64,000 bases of DNA, from contig CM106585.1 in NCBI GenBank assembly GCA_048013815.1, forward strand, positions 17,236,001-17,300,000. The letters run 5' to 3'. Positions 13,056-26,413 of this stretch are shown here, one piece after another. The stretch comes from Setoptus koraiensis (Eukaryota > Arthropoda). Numbering within the stretch: the first letter of the stretch is position 1; every line of letters starts with the position of its first letter. The translations under genes and the position numbers were made by a program. Below the pieces are notes generated by a model. That model had not been told where the DNA came from. It worked only from the letters and a program-made list of their open reading frames with translations, and made no database searches.

Positions 13056-16000
13056 ATTGCAATGACAACACAATTTCTTATTAACGCACGAGCATTAACT
13101 ATGGCCGCTGACTGGGGCCCCGACCGCGCCCGCCGACTATGGCGACCGAAACAAATACCCGGCGCAACGGGCACCGACCAGCGCAGCAACAACCAGCGCG
13201 ACAATAATGAGCGCAACAATAATATCGCGCCGGCGACAATTAGCGAACCGGAAGCGCCACTGGAAACCTGCCCGGCGTCTGTTTATTTCACGCCCCATTG
13301 AGTGTATTGATTGTTGCGGCGGAGCGTCTATTATAGATTACTCTGTGCGCGTTATTGCTCTGTGCCACACCGCCGTATACGTGCGGTATACGTGCCGTAT
13401 ACGTGCCGTAAGCGCCCTGTGCATATCGGGCCCCATATAGTCGAGGGGCCCCATTTGAAAATGCTGCTTGCGCGCCACTCGGTGAGTCAATCAGCGATGA
13501 CGTTTAGCGCCCAACGGGATGACGCAACGAATTGTTGCCAACTGCACACCGACTGCAATGTGACAGCAATTTGGCGCACAGTGGCGTCACGAGTAGACAG
13601 CGGATAACTGGCACAAGATAATTATAATTTCCAAACTGGCTAAGACAGTGCCCTACAACGCTGTATAGATGGCAGTTGAGTTGCCGCAAAAAAGACCAAA
13701 ACGGGGCCCATTTGTCAAAATGGGTGCGCTCGGCAGCGACAGGCACGAATCACTTTTGCGTGGCAGTCGGCGAGCTGATTGCGCTGCGTCGCGTCGCGTC
13801 TACACGACGACAATATGATGATATTACCGGAAGGGGCCCAGATTGGGCGCCGAAATTCATCGCGCCGTCTGGCGCTTCATTTCGGCAACCGATTGGCCCC
13901 CGATGCAACAGCCCGGCCCCAGACAATGGGTCTCAATTAGCGCGAAAAAGCAGAGATAAGCGAAAGTTTACATAAAAGCGGCAGAGTTAGTCGTGCGCGC
14001 AAATCATCATCCGCTGCCGATTCGGGGGGCCCAATTGTGTTTTGCTTCACTTGCTCCGCTCGGCCAACTGGTCGCTATCTGGCTAGTTTAGTTGCGGCCC
14101 AAATCGATTGATTAAATGGCCGTAACGCGACGCTGCGACCCGACCCGGCGCGACCCGGCGCGACATGACGAACGTATGTGATCATGATAATAATCATGAT
14201 GAGAATAAATTATGCTGCCGCTCGCGCACACTTGGCCCGCTTCACCATTCTACTGTCGCCATCTATGTTATTAATTATTATTATTGTCGCCTCCTTATTA
14301 TTGCCTTATTATTAATGGCTGGCATTGTTGTTGTTGTTGTTGTTGCCGATGTTATGTCATCATCATCGTTGATGTTGTTATATCATCGTGCGCTGACAAC
14401 TAGTGAGAGATACGACAAAGGAGGATAAATTACGTAATGCACTCTATGTCGGCGGCACAGCAGCACATGACTCATTAATTCATTAGTGACAATGGCAGCG
14501 GCGCAGTCGCTCTGGCGTGCCCATCACGGCACACAATTAAAAAAATGCTCACGCCCTCGCAATGATGACGTCCAACGTCTAATGGACGGCGGCGCGCGCA
14601 GTGGCGCAGCGAACAATTTGGCCGAATTTGGAAGATTTCTTCGGATTGGGGCCCATTTCGCGCACTTTAGCCACTCACAGCACAGCATACCGGTGGCATG
14701 GTGGCGCAATGCGCACAGTTTGTGCAAAAGGGGGCGCACAATTGTGCACGCGCACGCAATCACTCAGGCTGTTGCAATCTGTGCAAATGGGCGCCACTGG
14801 GCGCCATCAATAATGATTGATGACACATGCAACTGGGTCTTTTTGGGGCCCACTCTGCTTACTTGCTGCGGCGCGTAGAGTGGTGCGTGTGCATTGATGA
14901 CGCAACAACAAACAATCTATCCACGTCTGCTGACCTGGCCGCCAGTGAGCCACTGATAGGGGGCACGCGCGCAAACGTGTTACCCGAAACTGATGTGCTG
15001 TGCTGTGCCGTGCGCGATACATTTTTCCGTTTGTCGATATAGTTTTGGCATGTGCACGTAGCGATGGCCAGCGAGATAGGCCGTGCAACCGGGGGGGGGG
15101 GAGGGGGCCCGATATAGACATGAATATGAATATTGAGCGCATACGGCATACGCTTGGTGAGTATATAATAAGTATATGGTGAGCGGGCGTTTAGCGAGCG
15201 TTGTTACGTAAGTGCCGGCGAGAGTGCCAGTTTGTGTGTGTGTGTTGGTGTTGTGATAAAATGAGCCGGCAACGTAACACTTATTAGCCAGTAAACGTAT
15301 TGACAAGCGTGAACAACATTAAATGGCGACACACACACGCACGCATGCACGTTTGCACGTTTGCACGTTGGCACGTTGATGCGCCAACGTTGAACGTTGT
15401 TGAATGTTGTGCGCGCTAACAAGCTGCCGGTGCTGCTGTAAATGTTATGTAAGAGTGGTGGCACATAATATGCACATTATTGGGCAACACTTGGCGCAAC
15501 TATCAACTGACAAGTTGCCAGTCGAGAGCTCAGTCATCAGACAATACAGATAGACAGGCAGTGTCGGCCGTGTCATTTATTATAGTGTCAGATTACACAG
15601 CAATTCGGGCTTGCCGGGCCCAGCTCAGCGCGTTGACAGCCATGCTGAAGCATGCTGCAGCATGCTCAACTATGCTCGACTATGCGCAACTATGCGCAAC
15701 TATGCTCAACTATGGCGACTGAACTATGGCGAATGGCGACGCAACGAGCCACGGCAAGGGGGCGAGGGGCCCCAATAGCTGGCCATAGAGGCGAGTGACA
15801 GCACAAAGACGACACTCGATATAGAGCGCAAGATATAGAGATAGCAAGATGATGATGATCATCATGTTGATTAAGCAACAAGATGCCTCATCAGTGAGGC
15901 CAGCGGGGCCGCGCTCCATCCATTGACGGGCCCAAAGACACAGCGTAATGTGTCAAGAGGCTGGCGGGTGTCTCCGGGGCGGCCCGTTGGCAGCGCGCGC

Positions 16001-16737
16001 GACGGTATCAATCGAACGAGCGAGCTCGTGTGTCAAACGTGTGTCTCGGCTGGCATGAGGCCAGTATGAGCCGACACTATGAAGAATCGAATATCAATTA
16101 TGCGCGCTCGGCTAGTATTGCACGTAACCACGGCTCACAGTTATATAACAGCAGTTATACAGCTGTTATACAACAGCAGTTATACAACAGCAGTTATTCA
16201 GTTTCAATTGGGCGCTAGGAACTTGTCAATGGCGCTTGTCGGCGCCCAAACAACAAGATGTTGATGGATTGCGTCATGGCGACTGGATTATTGTCGCCGG
16301 CGCTGGCGTCTAAGCACTCTCGCGTGAGCGACATGTGTACACAGCGCATATATGTGCGTATGTCGCTATATGTATACATCGAGTTGCGAGTTGCGAGTCG
16401 CGAGTCGCGACACGAGCGCATAGCGACCTACATAGTAATACTATGATAGTATGTAGGCCGGCGGCATGTGCATATGCGCGACTTTAAATGGGCACCCCCC
16501 CCCAATGATGCGATTCAATTGCGCGACATTGGCAGTCGGCATAACGGGCCCATCGCGCCGCTGACAAGAGACCATGCCAGTTATTAATGATGATAATGCG
16601 CTCGATGCTATTACATTGAAACGTAACCGGCGATATAGATCAAAGATGAGCGCGAGCAGATAGCTCCAGACGCCACTCTAATGGTGACGTGCGTAGCTAA
16701 ATGCTAAAAGGGGCCTATTCATTTATTTATGTCGCTG

Positions 16738-16778
16738 TCGTCGGCGTCGTCGGCGTCGTCGGCGTCGTAGGCGTCGTG
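16738..16778. repeat. 9-bp tandem repeat, GTCGTCGGC
   Basis: About four units, the last ones with substitutions. They translate as Val-Val-Gly repeats in a frame that has no other support. Confidence 0.8.
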
Positions 16779-16977
16779 GGGGCCGTCGCTACTCCTGAAT
16801 GGCCCGCTCGTACCCGGTGGCAGCGCCGAGTCGGGCCCGTCAGGCGCCCACTGGCATTGTATCCGATATACGCGATATATGCGATATACGCGATATATAA
16901 GATTGCTCGGTCGCTAATTCATGCGATCCATGCGACGGGCGCGCTAATGGCCGGCAACACCGGTCCGCCGGGCGCTG

Positions 16978-17041
16978 GCGGTGCCCAATGCGAGCGGTGC
17001 CCAATGCGAGCGGTGCCCAATGCGAGCGGTGCCCAATGCGA
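16978..17041. repeat. 16-bp tandem repeat, four exact units
   Basis: Four copies of GCGGTGCCCAATGCGA lie without a mismatch. Their identity suggests recent amplification. Confidence 0.9.
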
Positions 17042-18644
17042 GCAGCGTCAGGGCAAAAAGCCGAGAGTGGAAAAAGTGAAAAATAAATCTAAAAAACTAT
17101 TTATACGTCACGGGCCAAATTTGCATATTGGGCGCCGGCATGATGACCTATGGGTGCGATATGACACTCGTTGTGATATAAGCGACGGCACATATGAGCT
17201 GCAACAAGCGTGCCTGTCAGTGGCGCTGACCCCAGCGCCAGTCAATGATGATAGACGACCATTCAATGATGACTGTATTCTCAAACGCTGTCACCATGCC
17301 AGTTGAATGCATGCTAAATGAAGAATGAATGATGATGAGAGTGCCCTTTTTATTTGCAATATCTCTCTATTATATTCTCTATATATCCATTATATTGCTA
17401 TTCGTTGTCGTCATTGTTGTTGTGCCGTGTCTGTTGTGTGTCACAACAAATTTTGTCATCAGTACGTACGCGTAATAATCGCGTAACAATCAAATTATGC
17501 GATGAATAAAAGCGTGTGTGTGTGTGTGTGTTCGTGTCACAACACGTAACAAAACACTGCCGGCGACCTGAAGTAGCGACCGTTGTCTCAACGCACCAGC
17601 AGCATGACAGCAAATATAGATTTGTTGCGTCATTGTCGCACACAGATTACAACAAAAAAATACTGTCGTTTGCTGCAACGTTATCATTATCATTATTATT
17701 ATCGTTATTGTTATCATGTAGCATTACAATAATACGTGCACTATACCCACACAGTATTCATGCTACAACTACGCACCAACTACAACCAATCGACAATATG
17801 TTACGTAATGTTAATTGATGCGTGATAATGGCTCAATGTACCCATGGCCAACTTTAGAGCAAACGCAGCTCGAGTTATTATTTATTTGTCGGGCCCGGCT
17901 CACAAACGGCGGCCCGCAAACAGTGGCCCGCAAACAGTGGCCCGCAATGAGTGTCGCAACTTGCGACAGTGTCGGCCGTTGCACTGAAAAGTTTGCGAAG
18001 CTTAAAAAGTTGCCATCGACGGCGATATCGTGATGTCGCGTATGATCGCAACCGAAAGCAAACAACATTTTGCAATATCGGCCAATAGCGTCGCCAATAT
18101 TCAGGCCGCCGCCGCCGCTGCCGCCAAACAATCGCCGGCCAGCGACAAGAAGCACGCGCCAATATTATATTGTATTATGTTTTATTTATATGTTATTAGC
18201 GGCAACAGCGCCCAACCGACAACAACAGCGACAACACCGACCCGAAATATGACGCAAACAAACAACGAAGCGGGGCGGAAATCATTATGTAACGATGACA
18301 AGAGTTGTAGTTGTTGTCGCGCACAGGCCAGAGCAAGATTGTTGTTGTTGTTGTTGCAAATCATTACAATTGGGCGCAAATCAATACAAATCAATTCAAT
18401 TCCATCAAGTGCTCACCGAACATTCGCTGACAAATGGGCGCGATGGGCGAGATTCGCTGTGAAGTTTGCTGCGAAATTCGTTGAGAAATTCGACGGAATC
18501 GCGCGCGAACAATGGCCCGAATTGCGAGCAGCGATGATTCGCGAAATTGTTACAAAACAGTGGGCGTGACCTGATATTGAATTACATTTAAAACAGTTTC
18601 CTTTCGCCTTCTCGGGGCCGCACCAACTTGCAACTGTGTTCGTG

Positions 18645-18735
18645 TTGCCGCCGTTGTTGTTGTTGTTGCCGCCGTTGGTTGTTGTTGTTGCCGCTGTTGT
18701 TGGCGCTGTTGTTGCTGTTGTTGTTGTTGCCGTCG
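18645..18735. repeat. (TTG)n/(CCG)n-type microsatellite
   Basis: TTG runs are interrupted by CCGCCG and CGCTG. A further TTG patch follows at about 18807-18825, and a CAA run at 19017-19035. Confidence 0.85.
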
Positions 18736-20424
18736 CACCGGCAGTGCAAACACAACTTTAAAACAGTTTATAATAGCTCGCGAGCTTTATGCGTTTTATA
18801 TTGCAGTTGTTGTTGTTGGCGCTGTTGTGGGCCCCGACACTCATTCATGTAATTCAATTTCGTTCGCGCGCGCCCTTTCCGTGCGTGCGGCCCCAAGAAA
18901 GTTTGCGCTCCGGCAATTCAAATCCAATTGTGTTGTTGCCGCTCAACCGTGCGGCTCTTACTCTAACTTGCCGTTGTTGCTGTTGCTGCCATAAATCTGC
19001 TGCTATTACGTAAAAAACAACAACAACAACAACTAAATTCTCATCTCTCGCTGCAGTGCACTGCTGATAAAATATGATAATCTTCAAGCTGTAATAACTA
19101 TAATGACGATAATCCCTTTACAGCTAACAAAAATTGCGTATAACGCAAAAATTGTAAATCACGAGCATATTCATACCGTCACGTTATTACGCACATTGTG
19201 GGGCGCCGCTGCTCACCTGGGCGCAGCGCCACCTCTGGGCCACCGATCGAACGCACCTGGCAGGATGGTCAGCACGCTAGGTGGCGCTTGGGGGGAAGGG
19301 GGGGGGGCGCCCCAGTGAAAGTGACCAGTGCAGCGCAAGGCACTGCCCCGCACAGCGCCCCTAGCAGCGGTGCGCAGTACTAATGGTGGTGCAAACCAGA
19401 TGCGCTTGCACAGTACACACACTGTTGTAATTTCTAACACAGCTCTTGTAAGACACACACACACACACACACAGGCTGGCTATAAAGCTTTACAGTAGTA
19501 ACAGGCGGAGTTGCCATAACAAGTGCGGCAACACACAAGTGGCGCGTGCTTCGCCCAATCACGCCGAACGAACGAATTCTTTTCGCCGCCACACCACACA
19601 TCAATATGAACGCACAGTCAGACGCACAGGCACACGCCCAAGGGCACACAAACGGGCAACCAATGAGACAGACGTGCATGGGCACTGCTCAAACATAAAG
19701 GAGAACAAATTGCAAGGACAGGGAGAGATTTACGGGGGAGAGAAGAGCTCGCGCAAACTCGCACCATCACGATGATGCGATGGAATGTGTGCTCTGGCAG
19801 CCGCACTGCTTGAGCCACTGCTGACTTTAGTGTGTGTGTGTGTGTGTGTTCTTTGTTATTTTTGCATACAGTCGTTGGTGCTTATGTTCACTGCCACTGT
19901 ACCACTAATGCCGTCAATACTACAGCACACACACAATCAAATTGAATCAATAACTCACCACAAGGCCAAAAACTAAATTACTGAACCATCTATTATCTAA
20001 TTAGCCATTTTGATTGTGACCATCATGCTGCCCATGTGTGTCACTTAGGAGGAGCGGCCATTTTGTTCATGTCTCTATTGTTGTTGTTGTTGTTGTTGTC
20101 GAATGCAGTAGCACACCAATTATTTTAGGCATAGAATCGAATCTTTACAATCGAACTATTGGACAATGCAACCCGACACATTCTGCGATCCCACCACCTA
20201 ACGCTCGACACTGGCCACTTGGCTCCCGGGACCAATACTGATCAACTCATTCGCCACCACCAAGTTGATTAGGATTTAATTCATCAGAACATATGAGAAT
20301 TTTATTATTTTACCAAATTTGATTCTATTCAATCCGAATTAGCGAAAGGAAGAGCAAAATAATAAAATTTCACTAGCACACAACCATTAGATGCCACAAC
20401 AACTGTTTTAAAGCACTTACGGAA

Positions 20425-23400
20425 ATGATGCAAGACATTACTAACAAAAATATGGCCGGCTTGCTCACCAACGGCGCCAGCGGAGGTGCCAACAATGCAA
20501 TCATGTCGCAAGCCTGTAACAGCCACCAGCAAAGCAACAAACAACAAACAGCCATCAACTCACAACAGACAGCTTATGACAGCAAATTGCGGAGTCATCT
20601 GAAAAAAATGGAACTTCTCCTAGACAATGCATCTAATCAATTGAGGCAAGACAATCAATCTTTTAAACAACAAACCATATTTACCACTGTATCCTCTGCA
20701 CTTACCACATCGAACCAATCGCCACAATCACCAACAACCAACAACAATCCCATGCTTAATACTAGCACATTACGAAAACAACAACGAGAAAAGACTACTA
20801 GGGAGGCCACACTTGAGGATATAGACACACTCAAAAGTGTTCTATCGTGCCCAATATTTAATCGCTTGATAGATATACAAGACTCACTGGATAGGCTGAG
20901 CCAACAAATGCAATTGCACCCCTCTATATCATTGGCCGATTTTGACATCGATGAAAATAGTGGTGAATTAATATTGGCACCACCAATTGAAAGTCAGGAC
21001 TTCTCCAATGATGTCAATTCTAATGTAACTACATCAATCATCAGCAACAATCCAGCCTCTATTTTGCATCAGCACCATCATCACCACCACCACCAAGACC
21101 AACAAACAATCTACAACAATTGTCAAGAACAAAACGATTTTGATCATAAAACAGAAATAATTTTTGATGAGGGCAATATTCAAAACGATTATCATTTAGC
21201 TTTCAACAGCTCTCAGTTCGATGCTCATCAGCACGTGCTAAACTCATTGCAAAATAATCTACAGACAGACGATCAAAGGCACGATCTTATCAATCCCACC
21301 TACCATGAACATCATCTTGATGAATCATCCATAAATGAAAATAACAATTCTGTACTCTATTCTACTGTCAATCATTCCAACGGAAATCGTAAGAATTCTT
21401 GCACAAATAAGTCCATGGAAATCGCAAACATAACAAACAAAATCCCACAGCACGAAAATAATGTAAAACATGATCAGCATAACATGTCTGATGCTAGTGA
21501 CATCGCCGACAGCTCTACACTTTATTCTGCCATAAAAACCAACGATAGTAATAAACAACTACAAAATTCAACAACAGAATTCAATGACCACCACAAATTA
21601 ACTGCTAATGACCAGACTCTAGACGATGAATTGATTGATCATCAACGACGATCAAACTCTATTGTCACAGCTCAGTTACTACCTGCTAGTGTCACAGGCA
21701 AACAAACCAGTGTAACAACTAATAATCCTCCGAATCAAGTTCAACTAACAACCTTGGACTCTTATTCCACCACTACTATCGTGACACCAGTTGCCGAAAA
21801 GTTACTTGATAGTGACATTAATCTGACGAGTAGGGCCTCTTGCTCACCTTCCACGTCAATCGGATCTGCGGTAAAGCTCGTCGATGAAGGGTACAGTGGC
21901 GCGTCATCGCTTCAATCCAACCTCGAGAAGCAGAACACTAATGGGGGTACCCCGTTGCCTCAAACTCGGACCCTCAACTCGAGCAATAACAATCAAACTT
22001 ATTCGGTTAGAACTAATCGCAGTTCCACCTTTCAAGCCAATGTTCCTTTAGAACCTTTATCTCCAACAAAGCCTATAACAAATGACACTAAATCTTCAAG
22101 TAACTCCTTAAAGAAAATGAAGCAATTGAACATCACAGATCCAAGAGAGACATTTCCTTGCACTGACAAATCAGTTGAAAGGTTGAAAGTCACTTTAGAG
22201 AAGAATGAACGTGGCCTAGGTATCACAGTTGCTGGCTTTGTTTGTAATAATAATCAAGAAGAGGCTGTTGCAGGTATATTCATCAAAAGCATTGAACCAA
22301 ATAGTCCCGCAGCCTTGAATGGGAATATTCGAATCTCAGATCAAATCTGCGCTGTTGATGGGATAGAACTTACTGGATTCAACAATAAACAGGCCGTGGA
22401 AGTTTTGAAGAAGACTGGAAAGACACTAACTTTGGAGTTATTGAGAGTTGAACATGTTGCACAACCGATCGGCCATGCTAATCCGAGATCATGTCTCACA
22501 CCCCAGTCAACGAAGCTGTCTGGTTTAGTAAATCATCAAATATTAAAGAGTGACAAAGTTCAAGGGAAAGCCTCTCCAGTTGAATCAACCAACCAAGCGA
22601 GGCATCAACAAAATAACAAGCCTCTACCAGCACCCAAACCTTCTTCTATCGTCATGTTCTCCAACACTAATCATACCACATCAAGCTCAAATCGAGCCAT
22701 GGAAAGCATTCTAAACGGTAGACAACAAATGTCATCGGCGAAAAAGGGGCCCGCTCCTCAGCCTCCTCTCCACAAAATGTCTAGCATGACTTCCAACTCC
22801 GATGATGCTGATTGTACGACATCTGCACGTAGACAATCTACTGGAAACAATATTATAGAATCAGTGAGCGGATCGAGAAATAAAATAAACATATTATCAA
22901 AAACAAGTCCCATGGTGAGAACGTGCGCCGAAGTTACAATCGATGTGAAGAACCCGGCGATGCAACAGCCTGTGCAAACGCACAATACAGATACATTCTC
23001 GACTTCGCGACTCAATCCTAACCAAATAGAACCAGATGGTTCTCCAAGTTTAGTTAATTTTACAAGTCAGGATACAAAAATGACCGCTAAAAAGATCATC
23101 TGCGATTCCGATACTATCACATCTTCAAACGAGAACGATGGCAACCTTTTAAACTCGGCAGACATGGTAATTGACAACTCTTATAGTAATTTCATATCCA
23201 AGACAGATACACTACCAATGTGGGATGAGAAAAGCAAGGCCCAGATCATCCAACTCAATAAGGGCAACCAAAAAGGCCTTGGGTTTTCAGTCCTCGATTA
23301 TCATAATCCGATAGATACAAAGCAAACAGTCATAGTCATAAGAAGTCTTGTTCCGGGTGGTATAGCCGACCTAGATGGACGTCTTGTTCCTGGTGATCGT

Positions 23401-23556
23401 TTACTCTTCGTTGATGATAAGGATCTTAGGGACGCCACTCTGGAAGAGGCGGTGAAGGCATTGAAGGAGGCAAACGGTTTGGTTAGCCTTGGAGTTTTAA
23501 AGCCTATACCTTATTACAACTCTGGCAAGACAGAGAAAAAACATCATTTTACCTAG
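20425..23556 (+). CDS. Patj: Patj-like cell-polarity scaffold (L27 plus two PDZ domains)
   Basis: This is a 1043-residue protein in one exon. Residues about 140-180 contain the second half of an L27 domain (LKSVLSCPIFNRLIDIQDSL), close to the L27 of Patj/MUPP1, which binds Pals1/Stardust in the Crumbs complex at the apical membrane. A helix-like stretch near residue 55 may be its first part, separated by a Ser/Thr insertion. PDZ-1 lies at about 584-676 (carboxylate loop GLGITVAGF) and PDZ-2 at about 939-1030 (GLGFSVLDY, with the VIVIRSLVPGGIAD block typical of Patj/MPDZ). The rest is Asn/Ser/His/Gln-rich, with a His tract near residue 215. An in-frame TAG at 20374 makes the ATG at 20425 the first Met. 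Known fly Patj has four PDZ domains and the vertebrate protein about ten, so this form is short. Upstream non-coding exons would not be visible. Confidence 0.9.
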   Translation: MMQDITNKNMAGLLTNGASGGANNAIMSQACNSHQQSNKQQTAINSQQTAYDSKLRSHLKKMELLLDNASNQLRQDNQSFKQQTIFTTVSSALTTSNQSPQSPTTNNNPMLNTSTLRKQQREKTTREATLEDIDTLKSVLSCPIFNRLIDIQDSLDRLSQQMQLHPSISLADFDIDENSGELILAPPIESQDFSNDVNSNVTTSIISNNPASILHQHHHHHHHQDQQTIYNNCQEQNDFDHKTEIIFDEGNIQNDYHLAFNSSQFDAHQHVLNSLQNNLQTDDQRHDLINPTYHEHHLDESSINENNNSVLYSTVNHSNGNRKNSCTNKSMEIANITNKIPQHENNVKHDQHNMSDASDIADSSTLYSAIKTNDSNKQLQNSTTEFNDHHKLTANDQTLDDELIDHQRRSNSIVTAQLLPASVTGKQTSVTTNNPPNQVQLTTLDSYSTTTIVTPVAEKLLDSDINLTSRASCSPSTSIGSAVKLVDEGYSGASSLQSNLEKQNTNGGTPLPQTRTLNSSNNNQTYSVRTNRSSTFQANVPLEPLSPTKPITNDTKSSSNSLKKMKQLNITDPRETFPCTDKSVERLKVTLEKNERGLGITVAGFVCNNNQEEAVAGIFIKSIEPNSPAALNGNIRISDQICAVDGIELTGFNNKQAVEVLKKTGKTLTLELLRVEHVAQPIGHANPRSCLTPQSTKLSGLVNHQILKSDKVQGKASPVESTNQARHQQNNKPLPAPKPSSIVMFSNTNHTTSSSNRAMESILNGRQQMSSAKKGPAPQPPLHKMSSMTSNSDDADCTTSARRQSTGNNIIESVSGSRNKINILSKTSPMVRTCAEVTIDVKNPAMQQPVQTHNTDTFSTSRLNPNQIEPDGSPSLVNFTSQDTKMTAKKIICDSDTITSSNENDGNLLNSADMVIDNSYSNFISKTDTLPMWDEKSKAQIIQLNKGNQKGLGFSVLDYHNPIDTKQTVIVIRSLVPGGIADLDGRLVPGDRLLFVDDKDLRDATLEEAVKALKEANGLVSLGVLKPIPYYNSGKTEKKHHFT

Positions 23557-24150
23557 TATTTCTACAGGTGCCATAATCTATTACCGCAAAGTTAGTTCCT
23601 GTTACATTCTTAACTTGACAATTCCTCATATGGTTCAACGAAAATTTTCTATCCAAACTAACGGAATCCAAATAAACTAAACAAATAACTAGAGATTTAA
23701 CCATTTCATCTCCCACGCGAGATGGTCAATTCAAGGAAGTCGTGTATTTTAGTAAAGTATTATTGCAACCTTTAGCTAAGCTTATATATTCTACAAACGA
23801 TACAGTCGATGGGTACATAGACTGGTTCCATACATCCAAATAATTTCATACCACAGTATTCACAACTTGATCACTAATCATTTCATGTTGGCCTATGAGT
23901 TAAATTGAGTGATAACAAATTTTCCACTTTCTCCGAGTCTCTTTCTCAATGATCCAACAATCACTGATAATATGTCTTACAGAGTATATATCTTCGTTAG
24001 ATCGTTTTAAGAAACCTGCAATGTTGAAATGAGTAGTTCCTTGACGTATTAATGATTTGCTACGTGTTGAGATCACTGTCGTTCGAGATACTTATATCTT
24101 GAATATTCTCATTCATCTGACTTGAAAGTTACAATCGGATTTACCTTGAA
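23557..24150. other. 3' intergenic space between Patj and UBE2E
   Basis: AT-rich sequence between two convergent genes. It holds the Patj 3' UTR and presumably the UBE2E 3' UTR. I see no gene or repeat in it. Confidence 0.6.
23671..23676 (+). terminator. Patj poly(A) signal AATAAA
   Basis: This canonical hexamer lies 115 bp after the Patj stop codon. The Patj and UBE2E genes are tail-to-tail. Confidence 0.6.
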
Positions 24151-26270
<2,120 letters not shown>

Positions 26271-26413
26271 GGTCGATCCTAGTGATCGGGGCTTGCTCCC
26301 TGCTCCCGGCCGGGAGCAGGGAGCAAGCCCCGGGTGCTGTAGCTCCCCGTGGGGAGGAGGGAGCAAATCGGGGAGGAACGGTTTTCTAGCTCCCCCGATC
26401 ACTAGGTCGATCC
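26271..26413. mobile_element. Small non-autonomous DNA transposon (MITE-like foldback) with target-site duplication
   Basis: A 125-bp element (26280-26404) begins TAGTGATCGGGG and ends with its exact inverted complement CCCCGATCACTA. It is flanked by identical 9-bp direct repeats GGTCGATCC at 26271-26279 and 26405-26413. The inverted repeat can be read two bases longer (CCTAGTGATC), with a 5-bp duplication TCGAT instead; the two readings overlap. A perfect 46-bp palindrome occupies 26287-26332. A related gggagcaaatcgggg motif recurs in the right half. There is no coding capacity. A 9-bp duplication is what Mutator-like elements make, but no family can be assigned from one copy. Confidence 0.75.

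Larger units (their letters stand above)
1..20370. other. GC/CpG-rich gene-free block packed with short tandem repeats
   Basis: No reading frame here has protein-family similarity that I recognise. The longest open frames (for example 10489-11193 and 18030-18569) are translated microsatellites or unrelated low-complexity sequence. The block is visibly richer in G+C and in CpG than the rest of the window. It contains many clusters of CAA/CAG/CGA triplets in both orientations, several 9- to 16-bp tandem arrays, (GT)n and (GA)n runs, and an excess of the palindrome GGGCCC. It could be intergenic or regulatory DNA upstream of Patj, a large intron of an unseen gene, or a differently evolving chromosome segment; I cannot decide. 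The main repeat clusters are listed separately. Confidence 0.6.

Noticed and set aside
18030-18569. 179-codon open frame on the plus strand
   Set aside because: Low-complexity composition and no recognisable family. In GC-rich DNA such frames are expected by chance.
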